NCBI GenBank assembly: GCA_007131525.1
Contig: SLQK01000112.1
Location: 1 to 12,903 of the forward strand
Source: Nitriliruptoraceae bacterium
Lineage (GTDB): Bacteria > Actinomycetota > Nitriliruptoria > Nitriliruptorales > Nitriliruptoraceae
DNA length: 12,903 bases
Reading direction: 5' to 3'
Part shown: positions 1-6,838 of the stretch, in pieces
How the letters are laid out: every line of letters starts with the position of its first letter
How positions within the stretch are numbered: the first letter of the stretch is position 1
The notes under the pieces: generated by a model
The model's database searches: none
What the model was told of the DNA's origin: nothing
Seen by the model: the letters and a program-made list of their open reading frames with translations, nothing else
Made by a program: the position numbers and the translations under genes

Positions 1-288
1 CCCGGTGTAGCGCGCTCGCGCCGGCAGGGTCGGGGCCCCGTCCAGCGCCGCGAGGGCACGGCGGGTGGCGGCCACGTCCCGGCTGGCGACGCCGGCGATG
101 CGGGCGAGGCGTGCGTCGTCCGCCTCCTTGGCCGTGGCAGCCACGGCATCCAGCACCCGGCGGCGCGGGGCGCCGAGGGGGCCGTCGTCGACCACCTCGC
201 GGTAGGCCGGCCCGTCACCACCCTCCGCCTTGCCTTTGGAGGGCGGCAGCAGGACGGCGGGGCGCAGGTCGGGCGTCGCCCCGCTCAC
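1..288 (-). CDS. yaaA: YaaA/UPF0246 family protein, N-terminal 96 codons (partial)
   Basis: Reading the minus strand from a GTG at 288-286 gives 96 codons that stay open to the window edge. The signature is near the N-terminus: LLPPSKGKAEGGDGP at about residues 13-27. It is followed by an Arg/Ala-rich helical stretch and a terminal PARARYTG, which matches the conserved YTG turn of the family. Members are about 250 residues, so roughly the C-terminal 60 percent lies outside the window. The E. coli protein limits oxidative damage under peroxide stress and binds DNA. That role is family knowledge and cannot be tested here. The GTG start overlaps the stop of the upstream membrane-protein gene by four bases (GTGA), which implies translational coupling and co-transcription. 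The stretch is too short for the ORF length cut-off because it is truncated. Family confidence is good; function in this organism is inferred. Confidence 0.8.
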   Translation of the reverse strand, partial: MSGATPDLRPAVLLPPSKGKAEGGDGPAYREVVDDGPLGAPRRRVLDAVAATAKEADDARLARIAGVASRDVAATRRALAALDGAPTLPARARYTG

Positions 289-713
289 GACCCGGCGCGG
301 GCGCCGGTGCCGTCACGGTCGAGCAGGAGCAGGACCGCCACGACCAGCGTCGTCGCGAACAGCAGGGTGCCCAGCGGGATGTGCAGGGAGGAGGCCAGTC
401 CGACACCCCCGCGCCGGCCCGTGTAGCCGAGGCCGGTCTGGGCCATCAGCCCGAGCAGCGAGGCCGTGGTCAGACCCACCACGGTCCAGTTCGGCCGCTT
501 CCACCATGCCAGCGCGGTGGCGATCACCGACAGCCCGAGCACCCCGTGGCCGATACCGCCGTGGGTGGTGAGCAGGCTCGGTTCGACGAACCAGCCCTGC
601 CCCGCCAGTGCCGCCTGCAGCATGATGCCGATGGGCACGAACCAGGCGACCACCACCAGCGGGCGGTGACCGGGCGGACGGTGTGCGTGGGCGTGCGGCG
701 TCGGGGTGGTCAC
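285..713 (-). CDS. Four-helix integral membrane protein (DUF6220-like)
   Basis: This is a 142-residue protein with a His-rich cytoplasmic-looking N-terminus (residues 8-17). It has four predicted membrane segments at about 18-37, 52-70, 77-96 and 109-131, and a short charged tail. Histidines sit at the starts of helices 2 and 4 (H51, H56, H111), and Q33 and Q92 lie near helix ends. This layout resembles the small actinobacterial four-TM DUF6220-type proteins and, more distantly, heme-binding four-helix membrane proteins. I cannot confirm either without a profile search. The GTG start is supported by AAGGAG at 721-726 on the minus strand, seven bases upstream. The gene lies 31 bp after the GH65 fusion gene and overlaps the YaaA-family gene by four bases, so the three probably share a transcript. 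No function can be assigned. Confidence 0.85.
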   Translation of the reverse strand: MTTPTPHAHAHRPPGHRPLVVVAWFVPIGIMLQAALAGQGWFVEPSLLTTHGGIGHGVLGLSVIATALAWWKRPNWTVVGLTTASLLGLMAQTGLGYTGRRGGVGLASSLHIPLGTLLFATTLVVAVLLLLDRDGTGARAGS

Positions 714-720
714 GTGGGAG

Positions 721-726
721 CTCCTT
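721..726 (-). promoter_or_regulatory. Shine-Dalgarno site for the membrane protein gene
   Basis: AAGGAG on the minus strand lies seven bases before the GTG at 713. It fixes this start and lies in the 31-bp gap after the GH65 fusion gene, which leaves no room for a separate promoter of normal size. Confidence 0.75.
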
Positions 727-744
727 CGCAGTGAGGACGAGGGG

Positions 745-3744
745 TCAGCTGGTGACGAGCTCGGTGGTCAGGTCGAGGCCGACCTGCTCGGCCCCCCCGG
801 CCGTCACCGTCACCCGCTGGCCGTGGACGTCGACCGTGACCGGGGTGGGGTTGTCGGGGTGGCCCCGCAGGACGACATCGTCGTTGGAGGCGTCGACCTC
901 CAGCCAGCAGCCGCGCACCGCGAGACCGAACTGCAGCCGCTCCCAGCCCTCTGGGAGCCGGGGTGCCACCTCGACGTGGTCGGTGCGCACGTGGACGCCG
1001 CCGAAGCCCAGTACGGCGACCTGCCAGGTGGCTCCGCACGCCGCAACGTGGATCCCGCCGATGAAGGTGCCGCCGGGCGCGGGGTGGGAGTCGGCGAGCA
1101 GGTCGACCGTCGCGCCGCGCAGGAACAGCTGCTCGGCCTCGGCGACGCGGCCGAGCCGGGCTGCCACCAGGGCGTACATGGGCCGGGACAACGATGAGCC
1201 GTGCTGGGTGCGTGGCAGGTAGTAGTCGTAGTTCGCCTCCACCGTGGCCCGGTCGTAGTGCTCGGGCTGGCTGACGAACAGCTGCACGACGTCGGGCTGC
1301 TTGGTCACCTGGGTGTGCACGGCGATGCCGTTCGGCCAGCCCCAGTACTCGTCGGGGTGTTGCAGCCGTTCACGGAGCGCGTCGGGGGCGATGTCCTCGA
1401 GGTCGAAGTAGCCCTCGAACTGCTCGAGGAGCCGGGTCTGGGGATCAGGCTCGATCACCACCAGGCGGTCGAGGATGTCGCCCCACAGCTCGCGCTCGTC
1501 GTCGCTGAGGCCGAGCTCGCTGCGGAGCCGGGTGACGACCTCGGGCTGCTCGTCGCGGAGCAGATCCCACAGCTGGCAGGCCTCGGCCAGGGCGACCCGC
1601 GACTGCTCGACGGAGAACAGGTTGTCGTCGACGTTCTCGTGGTACTCGTCGGGCCCGAGCAGGCGCAGCAGGTGGTAGCGGCCGTCCGCAGGTCGCAGAT
1701 AGACGAAGGAGGCGAGGAACCGGGCCACCTCGAACACGATCTCCGCGCCGCGCTCGGCGAGGAAGGTCGTGTCCCCGGTCGCACGGAGGTAGCCGTCGAT
1801 CGTGACGGCGATGTCCGGGGAGATGTGCATCTGCCAGTCGTTGAAGTGGTTGCGGATCGGCCGGCCGGTCAGCACGTCGACGAAGAAGAAGTCGGGGCAC
1901 AGCTCGTCGCCGGTGTCGCCGGAGATCCAGGCGTAGAAGGCGCCGGTGTAGCCGAGGTCGGCGGCCTTGCGCCTGGCACCGTCCAGGGTCTTGTGCCGGT
2001 AGACCAGGATGTTGCGAGCCACCTCGGGGAAGGTGTGGACCCACATCGGCAGGTTGAACACCTCCTGGTCCCAGAAGGCCGCTCCCTGGTAGGCCTGACA
2101 GGACAGGCCGCGCGCGCCGATCGGGAGGTGGTCGGCGTGCATCGGCGTCGCGATCACGTTGTGGTAGAGGTTGTACCGCAGCACCGCCTGGGTCACCGGG
2201 TCGCCGGTGATCCGCACATCGACGCGGTCCCAGCGGGCGTCCCAGGCCAGGGCATGGCGGGCGAGCAGGATCTCGTAGCCGTCGGCGACCCCGGATCGGG
2301 CCAGCTCCAGCGAGGCCACCAGCGGGTACTCGACGTCGTTGCCGGTGTGGACCGTCATGACCTGTTCGATGACGAGGAGGCCGTCGTCACCCACCTCGAT
2401 GTCCAGCACGCGGTACAGCTCCCGCTCGCCACGCTCGATCCGTTCAGCCTGGACCCTGCCGCCGTGGACCCCCACCGCGTGGGCGACGGCGATCGGCAGG
2501 CCCCGCTCGGTGGTGTTCATGCGCATCGCGAGGGCGTCGTCGTGGATGTGGGGCTCGACGAAGGCGAAGTGGTCGCCGTTGAGGCTCCAGACCTCACCGT
2601 CGATCCCGGTGGTCAGCGTCAGCCGGGTACCGGGCGTGGCGAAGACCCGTTGCCGCTGGGCGACGAGGTGGCGCTGGTCCATCGACGCGAAGCGCTCGTC
2701 CACCAGGCGGTGGACCGGGCCCGAGGCCGGGCCGTAGATCCGGTGCTGCCGTCCGTACCGCACGTCCAGCCGGCGCTCCAGCAGATCACGGTCGGACAGC
2801 ACCTGCTCGGCGTTGATGGCGACGGGCTGCCCGAGGTGCGCGAGCTCGGCGAACAGCGCGTTGGGCACGTTGCAGAGCTCCGCCCACTTGCCGTCGGCGT
2901 TGTCCCAGGTGTCGGAAACGGTGCAGCCCACCGTGGCCGACGCCCGCCATTCGGGCACGGTGCCGCGGTAGCCGAGGTAGCCGTTGCCCGTGAGGTGGCT
3001 GGTGGCCACGTTGATGACCTGGTCCGGGTCGTGGTGGTCATCGATCACCACCCACCCGTCGGCGACCATGGGACCGTGGCCCACCCGGGCCTCGGCCGGT
3101 GGACAGACCACGGTGGGATCGACGTCGCGGGTGGCGTCGAAGCGGTGGTGGGCGTGCCCGACGCGCTCCGCTGGCCCCGTGCCGACGGCGATCATGCCGG
3201 CCGCCAGCGCGGCGTCGATGCCGGCGGCCGCATCCTCGATCACCACGCAGTGGGCGGGCTCGACACCGAGCAGGTCGGCGGCAGCGAGGAACAGGTCGGG
3301 CGCCGGCTTCGCGTTGTCGACCGTGTCACCGTCGGCGATCGCGTCGAACAGCCCCGTGATCTCGAGCTTGTCCAGCACGAAGCGCGCGTTCTTCGACGAT
3401 GAGCCGATGGCCACCAGCATCCCGCGGCGCTTGGCGTCGACCACCAGCGAGATGGCCCCGGGTAGCAGGTCCTTGGGGCTCATGCCCTGGAGCGACTCGA
3501 CGTAGTAGCCGTTCTTGCGCTCCATCATCTCGTCGAAGGTCGCCGGGTCGACCTTCCGGTCGCCGAGCAGCAGCTGCAGCGACTCCGCGCGGGACACGCC
3601 GCGCAGTGCCTCGTTCGCCTCGCGGTCGAAGGACAGGCCCTCCTCATCGGCCAGGCGCTGCCAGCCGAGGTAGTGGTACTCCGCCGTCTCGGTGAGGACA
3701 CCGTCGAGGTCGAAGATCACGGCACGTTGCGGGGTGACGGGCAT
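745..3744 (-). CDS. Bifunctional beta-phosphoglucomutase (HAD)/GH65 glycoside phosphorylase fusion
   Basis: A 999-residue, two-enzyme polypeptide. Residues about 6-195 form a HAD-superfamily beta-phosphoglucomutase. Its nucleophile and acid are D12 and D14 (FDLDGVLTETAEYHY), with the cap residue R49 in GVSRAES, the motif II serine region at 114-117, K146 and the metal-binding pair E170-D171. Residues about 225-990 form a full GH65 enzyme with FWDQEVFNLP (558-567), GPDEYHENVDDN (697-708, likely general acid E700), KQ at 815-816 and the phosphate-loop HGSSLS (848-853). Together these mark an inverting disaccharide phosphorylase rather than a hydrolase. The inferred pathway is maltose, trehalose or kojibiose plus phosphate to beta-glucose-1-phosphate plus glucose, then to glucose-6-phosphate by the fused mutase. 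No signal peptide is visible, so it is cytoplasmic. Substrate cannot be read from sequence. Fused or adjacent beta-PGM and GH65 genes are known in actinobacteria. It heads a likely operon with the two downstream genes. The ATG is preceded by GGAG. Confidence 0.95.
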   Translation of the reverse strand: MPVTPQRAVIFDLDGVLTETAEYHYLGWQRLADEEGLSFDREANEALRGVSRAESLQLLLGDRKVDPATFDEMMERKNGYYVESLQGMSPKDLLPGAISLVVDAKRRGMLVAIGSSSKNARFVLDKLEITGLFDAIADGDTVDNAKPAPDLFLAAADLLGVEPAHCVVIEDAAAGIDAALAAGMIAVGTGPAERVGHAHHRFDATRDVDPTVVCPPAEARVGHGPMVADGWVVIDDHHDPDQVINVATSHLTGNGYLGYRGTVPEWRASATVGCTVSDTWDNADGKWAELCNVPNALFAELAHLGQPVAINAEQVLSDRDLLERRLDVRYGRQHRIYGPASGPVHRLVDERFASMDQRHLVAQRQRVFATPGTRLTLTTGIDGEVWSLNGDHFAFVEPHIHDDALAMRMNTTERGLPIAVAHAVGVHGGRVQAERIERGERELYRVLDIEVGDDGLLVIEQVMTVHTGNDVEYPLVASLELARSGVADGYEILLARHALAWDARWDRVDVRITGDPVTQAVLRYNLYHNVIATPMHADHLPIGARGLSCQAYQGAAFWDQEVFNLPMWVHTFPEVARNILVYRHKTLDGARRKAADLGYTGAFYAWISGDTGDELCPDFFFVDVLTGRPIRNHFNDWQMHISPDIAVTIDGYLRATGDTTFLAERGAEIVFEVARFLASFVYLRPADGRYHLLRLLGPDEYHENVDDNLFSVEQSRVALAEACQLWDLLRDEQPEVVTRLRSELGLSDDERELWGDILDRLVVIEPDPQTRLLEQFEGYFDLEDIAPDALRERLQHPDEYWGWPNGIAVHTQVTKQPDVVQLFVSQPEHYDRATVEANYDYYLPRTQHGSSLSRPMYALVAARLGRVAEAEQLFLRGATVDLLADSHPAPGGTFIGGIHVAACGATWQVAVLGFGGVHVRTDHVEVAPRLPEGWERLQFGLAVRGCWLEVDASNDDVVLRGHPDNPTPVTVDVHGQRVTVTAGGAEQVGLDLTTELVTS

Positions 3745-3785
3745 GTCGGGAGCGCTCCGGTCCGAAGGCGAACAGGACGCACCTG

Positions 3786-3791
3786 ACCCTA
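3786..3791 (-). promoter_or_regulatory. Possible -10 element of the GH65 fusion gene
   Basis: TAGGGT on the minus strand fits the actinobacterial TAnnnT -10 pattern and lies 41 bases before the ATG at 3744. No recognisable -35 hexamer is present at normal spacing; the 3800-3814 hairpin occupies that place. Confidence 0.3.
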
Positions 3792-3797
3792 GTTGTC

Positions 3798-3816
3798 GCC
3801 CACGGCCCCCGTGGAC
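3798..3816 (-). terminator. Hairpin between DUF3039 gene and GH65 fusion
   Basis: CCACGG (3800-3805), a three-base loop, then CCGTGG (3809-3814) form a perfect stem that can be extended by a wobble pair and a G-C pair. It begins seven bases after the DUF3039 stop codon. No T-run follows, so it would be a non-canonical terminator of the kind common in high-GC actinobacteria. It could equally be an operator for the GH65 gene. Confidence 0.4.
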
Positions 3817-3822
3817 CGGTGG

Positions 3823-4104
3823 TCAGCCACCGAAGGAACCCGCGATCCGGTCGGCGACGAGCTCCGCACAGGTGGGGCACATCGGGTAGCGCGACGGGTC
3901 ACCGTCGGGCTTCCACCGCTTGCCGCACAGCGCCGTCACCGGCGTGCCCTTGCGGCGGTAGCGCTCCAGGTCGCGCTTGCTGACGTAGTGCGCGAACCGG
4001 TCGTGGTCACCGTCACCATCCCCTGGCTTCGGGCGTGCGTCCGGCTGCACCGGCGCCGGGGTCTGGGCTGGTGACCTGGTCGGCAGGTGGGTGTCAGTGG
4101 CCAT
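3823..4104 (-). CDS. DUF3039 family protein, putative metal-binding
   Basis: This 93-residue protein has a low-complexity, Pro/Asp-rich N-terminus (residues 1-34) and a conserved core GDHDRFAHYV (32-41). The core continues with TALCGKRW (57-64) and PMCPTC (74-79). H39, C60, C76 and C79 are spaced as plausible zinc ligands. The pattern matches the actinobacteria-restricted DUF3039 family, whose function is unknown. The ATG at 4104 has no Shine-Dalgarno sequence, but TAGCGT lies exactly six bases upstream, which suggests transcription starts at the start codon. It is transcribed apart from the SET gene by a 127-bp gap full of 20-bp tandem repeats and is followed by a hairpin. Family assignment rests on motif recall, with no alignment run. 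Confidence 0.88.
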   Translation of the reverse strand: MATDTHLPTRSPAQTPAPVQPDARPKPGDGDGDHDRFAHYVSKRDLERYRRKGTPVTALCGKRWKPDGDPSRYPMCPTCAELVADRIAGSFGG

Positions 4105-4116
4105 GGCGCCACGCTA
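4105..4116 (-). promoter_or_regulatory. -10 element implying a leaderless DUF3039 mRNA
   Basis: On the minus strand TAGCGT (4116 to 4111) is followed by GGCGCC and then directly by the ATG at 4104. A -10 hexamer ending six bases before ATG is the standard arrangement of leaderless actinobacterial genes. There is no purine-rich ribosome-binding site and no obvious -35 box. Confidence 0.5.
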
Positions 4117-4130
4117 CCGCGCCCGGCCAC

Positions 4131-4210
4131 CGGCTGCCCGGGTCGGCCGCCGGCTGCCCGGGTCGGCCGGTGGCGGTCCGGGTCGGCCGCCGGCTGACCG
4201 GGTCGCCCGC
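4131..4210. repeat. Four tandem 20-bp repeats
   Basis: Units at 4131-4150, 4151-4170, 4171-4190 and 4191-4210 share the frame cggctgcccgggtcggccgc. Unit 2 differs at one base and units 3 and 4 at a few each. Degenerate half units flank both ends (4121-4130 and 4211-4220). The period is not a multiple of three and the array lies between genes, so it is non-coding. It sits just upstream of the leaderless DUF3039 promoter. Confidence 0.85.
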
Positions 4211-4215
4211 CGGCA

Positions 4216-4240
4216 GGTCGCTCGCACGGCGTCAGCGACC
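4216..4240 (-). terminator. Hairpin at the end of the Sua5-SET unit
   Basis: GGTCGCT (4216-4222) and AGCGACC (4234-4240) can pair around an 11-base loop, and the structure overlaps the SET stop codon at 4232-4234. There is no T-tract and the loop is long, so the terminator role is tentative. Confidence 0.25.
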
Positions 4241-4612
4241 GGGCCGGACGTCGAACCACAGCGGGGCGTCCTCGCTGCCCTCCTCGGCGCGGTAGGACAC
4301 GGTGATCTCCTCGCCTTCGAAGATGTCGCGCAGCGCGAACAGCTGGGCCGTGAGCCGGTCGGGGACCAGCCACAGGAACGCGTTCGGGTCGTCGTCGTGG
4401 TTGCACATCGATGAGACGCCGAGGACCAGCGCCGCCGTGCCGTGCTCGTCCCACTCGTAGACGTAGTCGTCGACGATCGTGGACTGCAGGGCGGCCCGCT
4501 CCGAGGCCGGGATCAGCAGCAGCGGCGCCTCCATCAACAGCGTCTCCGAGGCGATCGGCGCGGTCGCGAACAGCCCGCGTCCCTCCCGCTCGGAGGCTCG
4601 CACCTCGTACAT
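4232..4612 (-). CDS. SET domain-containing protein (putative lysine methyltransferase)
   Basis: This 126-residue protein is essentially a bare SET domain. GRGLFA (11-16) is the family entry motif. CNHDDDPNA (70-78) matches the NHSxxPN-type motif that helps form the SAM pocket, with N71 and H72. RDIFEGEEITVSY (95-107) matches GEExxxxY, with Y107 as the likely catalytic tyrosine. The pre-SET, post-SET and cysteine clusters of eukaryotic histone methyltransferases are absent, as usual for small bacterial members. These use S-adenosylmethionine to methylate protein lysine; substrates are mostly unknown in bacteria. The ATG has AGGAG six bases upstream (4619-4623), inside the 30-bp gap after the Sua5 gene. 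The two are therefore probably co-transcribed. Domain call is firm; catalytic activity and target are inferred. Confidence 0.9.
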   Translation of the reverse strand: MYEVRASEREGRGLFATAPIASETLLMEAPLLLIPASERAALQSTIVDDYVYEWDEHGTAALVLGVSSMCNHDDDPNAFLWLVPDRLTAQLFALRDIFEGEEITVSYRAEEGSEDAPLWFDVRPGR

Positions 4613-4642
4613 CCCCTGCTCCTGTCCGGTGCCCGGTCGGCC

Positions 4643-5635
4643 TCACGCTACGCCGGCGGCTCGTCGCAGGCGGTCCATCACCGCCCGTCCGACCCCCTCC
4701 TCAGCGACGGCCTCCACCAGCAGCAGCTCCACACCGGCGCGCTCGGCTTCGCGGAACCCGGTGTACAGGCGCCGCGCCAGATCCGGGGCATCGGTGAAGG
4801 TGTCGATGACGGTGGCGGTCGTCGGGAGCTGCTCGGCGCGGTCCCGGTGGACGAGGACACCGAGGTGGACGCCGGTGGTCACGGCACGTGCCACCTCGAC
4901 GTCGAGCTGGCCGGTGGGTGCGATCTCGATCCGGCACCGCGGTGCGTAGTGGCGGTACCGGGTCCCCGGTGAGCGCTCGAGCTCACCGCCCGCCTCGTCG
5001 GCTGCCACGCCCAGCTGCTCCCGGGTCACCCCGCCCTCACGCAGCACGATCGGCCGGGACCCGCGGGCATCCACCACCGTCGACTCCACGCCGATCACAC
5101 AGGGCCCCCCGTCGAGCACCAGGGCCAGCTCGCTACCGAACTCGGTGACCACGTCCATCGCGGTGGTCGGGGACGGCCGCCCCGAGCGGTTGGCCGACGG
5201 GGCCGCCAGCGGCGACCGGCACCGCGTGAGGACCGCGGTGGCCACCGGGTGGTCGGGGACGCGGACCGCCACGCTCGACAGCCCCGCGCGGGTGATCGTC
5301 GGCACGCTGTCGGCGGCGCTCACGACCAGGGTGAGCGGGCCGGGCCAGTGGGCGGCGGCCAGGGCCCGCGCCAGAGGCGTCACGTGCTGGGTGACCCGGG
5401 ACAGCTGCTCCGCAGCCGCGAGGTGGACGATGAGCGGGTTGTCCGCGGGACGCGCCTTCGCGGCGAAGATGGCGGCGACCGTGGCCGGAGCGAAGGCGTC
5501 GCCGGCCAGGCCGTACACGGTCTCGGTCGGCAGCCCGATCAGCTCCCCGGCATCGAGGGCCGCCACGGCCGCAGCCAGCCCGTCGGCGTCGGCACGCAGC
5601 ACGCGGGCTGCTGCCGCTCGGGGTCCGTGCTCCAC
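4643..5635 (-). CDS. sua5: L-threonylcarbamoyladenylate synthase, Sua5 type
   Basis: This enzyme condenses L-threonine, bicarbonate and ATP to threonylcarbamoyl-AMP, the donor for N6-threonylcarbamoyladenosine at position 37 of ANN-decoding tRNAs. From the GTG at 5635 it is 330 residues. The YrdC domain spans about 13-205, with PTETVYGL (36-43), K60 and R62, SANRSG (147-152) and GVESTVVD (182-189). The linker SPGTRYRHYAP (222-232), which closes over the active site, and a C-terminal Sua5 domain (about 235-330) follow. Length is normal for the two-domain type. The frame is open upstream to 5956, but that extension would translate the 21-bp repeats and overlap the CPBP gene. The GTG with AGGAG nine bases upstream is therefore preferred. 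The SET gene follows after 30 bp. Confidence 0.94.
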   Translation of the reverse strand: MEHGPRAAAARVLRADADGLAAAVAALDAGELIGLPTETVYGLAGDAFAPATVAAIFAAKARPADNPLIVHLAAAEQLSRVTQHVTPLARALAAAHWPGPLTLVVSAADSVPTITRAGLSSVAVRVPDHPVATAVLTRCRSPLAAPSANRSGRPSPTTAMDVVTEFGSELALVLDGGPCVIGVESTVVDARGSRPIVLREGGVTREQLGVAADEAGGELERSPGTRYRHYAPRCRIEIAPTGQLDVEVARAVTTGVHLGVLVHRDRAEQLPTTATVIDTFTDAPDLARRLYTGFREAERAGVELLLVEAVAEEGVGRAVMDRLRRAAGVA

Positions 5636-5644
5636 CCGTGCTGG

Positions 5645-5649
5645 CTCCT
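5645..5649 (-). promoter_or_regulatory. Shine-Dalgarno site deciding the Sua5 start
   Basis: AGGAG on the minus strand lies nine bases before the GTG at 5635. It supports a 330-residue protein rather than the 437-residue open frame that begins inside the CPBP gene. A weak TACCGT -10-like hexamer lies at 5672-5667. Confidence 0.6.
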
Positions 5650-5688
5650 GGTTCGCGCGGCGTCGGACGGTACCGGTGGGGCGGCGTC

Positions 5689-5772
5689 GGTCCCCGCCGG
5701 GCGCCTGCTGGTCCCCGCCGGGCGCCTGCTGGTCCCCGCCGGGCGCCTGCTGGTCCCCGCCGGGCGCCTGCC
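5689..5772. repeat. Four tandem 21-bp repeats upstream of sua5
   Basis: Units at 5689-5709, 5710-5730, 5731-5751 and 5752-5772 share ggtccccgccgggcgcctgc plus a final t, and only the last base of unit 4 differs. The period is a multiple of three, so all frames stay open, which explains a spurious long reading frame with a QQAPGGD heptapeptide repeat. Each unit carries the self-complementary GGCGCC, so neighbouring units can pair. The array lies 54-137 bases upstream of the sua5 start and just beyond the CPBP hairpin. Confidence 0.95.
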
Positions 5773-5781
5773 GGGCGCCCG
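5761..5781 (-). terminator. GC hairpin after the CPBP protease gene
   Basis: CGGGCGCC (5761-5768) and GGCGCCCG (5774-5781) form a perfect 8-bp stem around a five-base loop, 36 bases beyond the CPBP stop codon. It shares its left arm with the fourth 21-bp repeat. No T-run follows. Confidence 0.4.
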
Positions 5782-5816
5782 ACACCGAGGTGCAACGGCT
5801 GGTCGACGCGCTCGTC

Positions 5817-6629
5817 CTACGCGGGTCCGTGACGAGCCGCGGGGGCAGCGGCCGAGCGGAGGCGACCCCGCGTGGCGGCGATGACGGCCACCGTGGCCGC
5901 GGTGACGACGAGGAAGGCGACCACGTCCCCGGTGGTGCTCCGCGGGACGAGCTCACCGGCGGCGTTGAAGCCGGCGTGGGCGAGGATCGCGAGCAGGATG
6001 CTCCCGCCCGCGCCGTTGGCCAGCCACAGGTACAGCACCGCCAGCTGGATGAGCGCGAGGTTGGTCAACCAGAACCTGATCGACCCGAACCCGAGTCCCT
6101 GCTGGTAGGAGCCCTCGACGAAGTACAGGGGCAGGTGCCACAGCGCCCACACCACGCCGATCCCGACGGCCGCCGCCAGAGGATGGGCCCTGGCCTGCCA
6201 GGCGTCGGAGGCCGCGCCTCGCCATCCCGGCTCCTCCACCAGGCCGGCAGCCAGCGCGAAGGCGAGCACGCCAGCGATGCTCGCCGCACGGTGATCCGGG
6301 GCGGCCGCGGGTGCGCCGACCAGGCCCGCCACCAGCGCGCCGACCACCGCCGGGCCCGCCGCCAGCGCGAGCAGCGCCACCCACCACACCGGCGCGATCC
6401 CACGGGGATCCCAGACCCGGCTGAGGAACCGCCGGCGGTACGCGACCCCGCCGTGGCGCACCACCCAGGCGGCACCGAGCAACGGGCCCAGCCCGCCTGT
6501 CAGGAACAGCAGGGACGCGGCCGGACCTGGCAGCCCGGGTACCAGCGCCGCCAGCCACCACAGCGACCAGGTCCAGGTGACCGCGATGACGACGTAGGGC
6601 ACCAGCGGGAGCTCACGCCCGTCCGCCAT
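5817..6629 (-). CDS. CPBP family intramembrane glutamic endopeptidase
   Basis: This is a 270-residue polytopic membrane protein with about seven or eight hydrophobic segments. The three CPBP (Abi/CAAX protease) motifs are present. Numbered from the GTG codon one position before the chosen ATG, these are EEPGWRG at 133-139 (E133, E134, R138), W162 to H166 in VWALWHLP, and HAGFN at 219-223 (H219, N223). The glutamate, histidines and asparagine form the active site, so the protein looks catalytically intact. Members cleave prenylated proteins, propeptides or bacteriocin-related peptides; the substrate here is unknown. The ATG at 6629 is better placed than the GTG at 6632 for the AGGAGGAGG run at 6643-6635. 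The gene is divergent from the serpin gene with 269 bp between starts, so regulatory sites may be shared. Confidence 0.92.
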   Translation of the reverse strand: MADGRELPLVPYVVIAVTWTWSLWWLAALVPGLPGPAASLLFLTGGLGPLLGAAWVVRHGGVAYRRRFLSRVWDPRGIAPVWWVALLALAAGPAVVGALVAGLVGAPAAAPDHRAASIAGVLAFALAAGLVEEPGWRGAASDAWQARAHPLAAAVGIGVVWALWHLPLYFVEGSYQQGLGFGSIRFWLTNLALIQLAVLYLWLANGAGGSILLAILAHAGFNAAGELVPRSTTGDVVAFLVVTAATVAVIAATRGRLRSAAAPAARHGPA

Positions 6630-6634
6630 CACTG

Positions 6635-6643
6635 CCTCCTCCT
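6635..6643 (-). promoter_or_regulatory. Extended Shine-Dalgarno for the CPBP gene
   Basis: AGGAGGAGG on the minus strand gives a consensus AGGAGG eight bases from the ATG at 6629, but an awkward distance to the adjacent GTG at 6632. It therefore favours the ATG. Confidence 0.65.
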
Positions 6644-6693
6644 GGTCTCCTCGTGTCCCCGCCTCCTCGACGGGTCACCGAGGGCCAGCGCGA

Positions 6694-6760
6694 TGGGTCG
6701 GCCCAGCCCGCCCGTGGGTCGGCGCCGTCGATCGGTCGGCCCCGACGGTCGGTCGGCGCC
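6694..6760. repeat. Four GGTCGGC motif copies in the CPBP-serpin gap
   Basis: Related 11-12 bp copies begin at 6694 (tgggtcggccc), 6715 (tgggtcggcgcc), 6732 (tcggtcggcccc) and 6749 (tcggtcggcgcc). Spacing is 21, 17 and 17 bases, so they are not a strict tandem array. A CCGTCG/CGACGG pair also flanks the third copy. They lie between divergent genes and could be regulator sites or low-complexity drift. Confidence 0.55.
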
Positions 6761-6838
6761 CGCGCTCGCACCGACAGGATGCCCGGCGACCGGCAGCGAC
6801 GACAGGGGACGACAGCGCGCCGGTCCTCATGGCCGGCC

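Noticed and set aside
1201..3402. 733-codon open frame on the plus strand
   Set aside because: It is antisense to the GH65 fusion; the absence of stops follows from the GC-rich third positions of the real gene, and the translation is Val/Asp/Gly-rich without domains.
5689..5772. CRISPR-like array
   Set aside because: The 21-bp units are head-to-tail with no spacers, and no cas genes are near.
5636..5956. N-terminal extension of Sua5 containing QQAPGGD repeats
   Set aside because: It overlaps the CPBP coding region and arises from the 21-bp array; the GTG at 5635 has a good ribosome-binding site and gives a normal-length Sua5.
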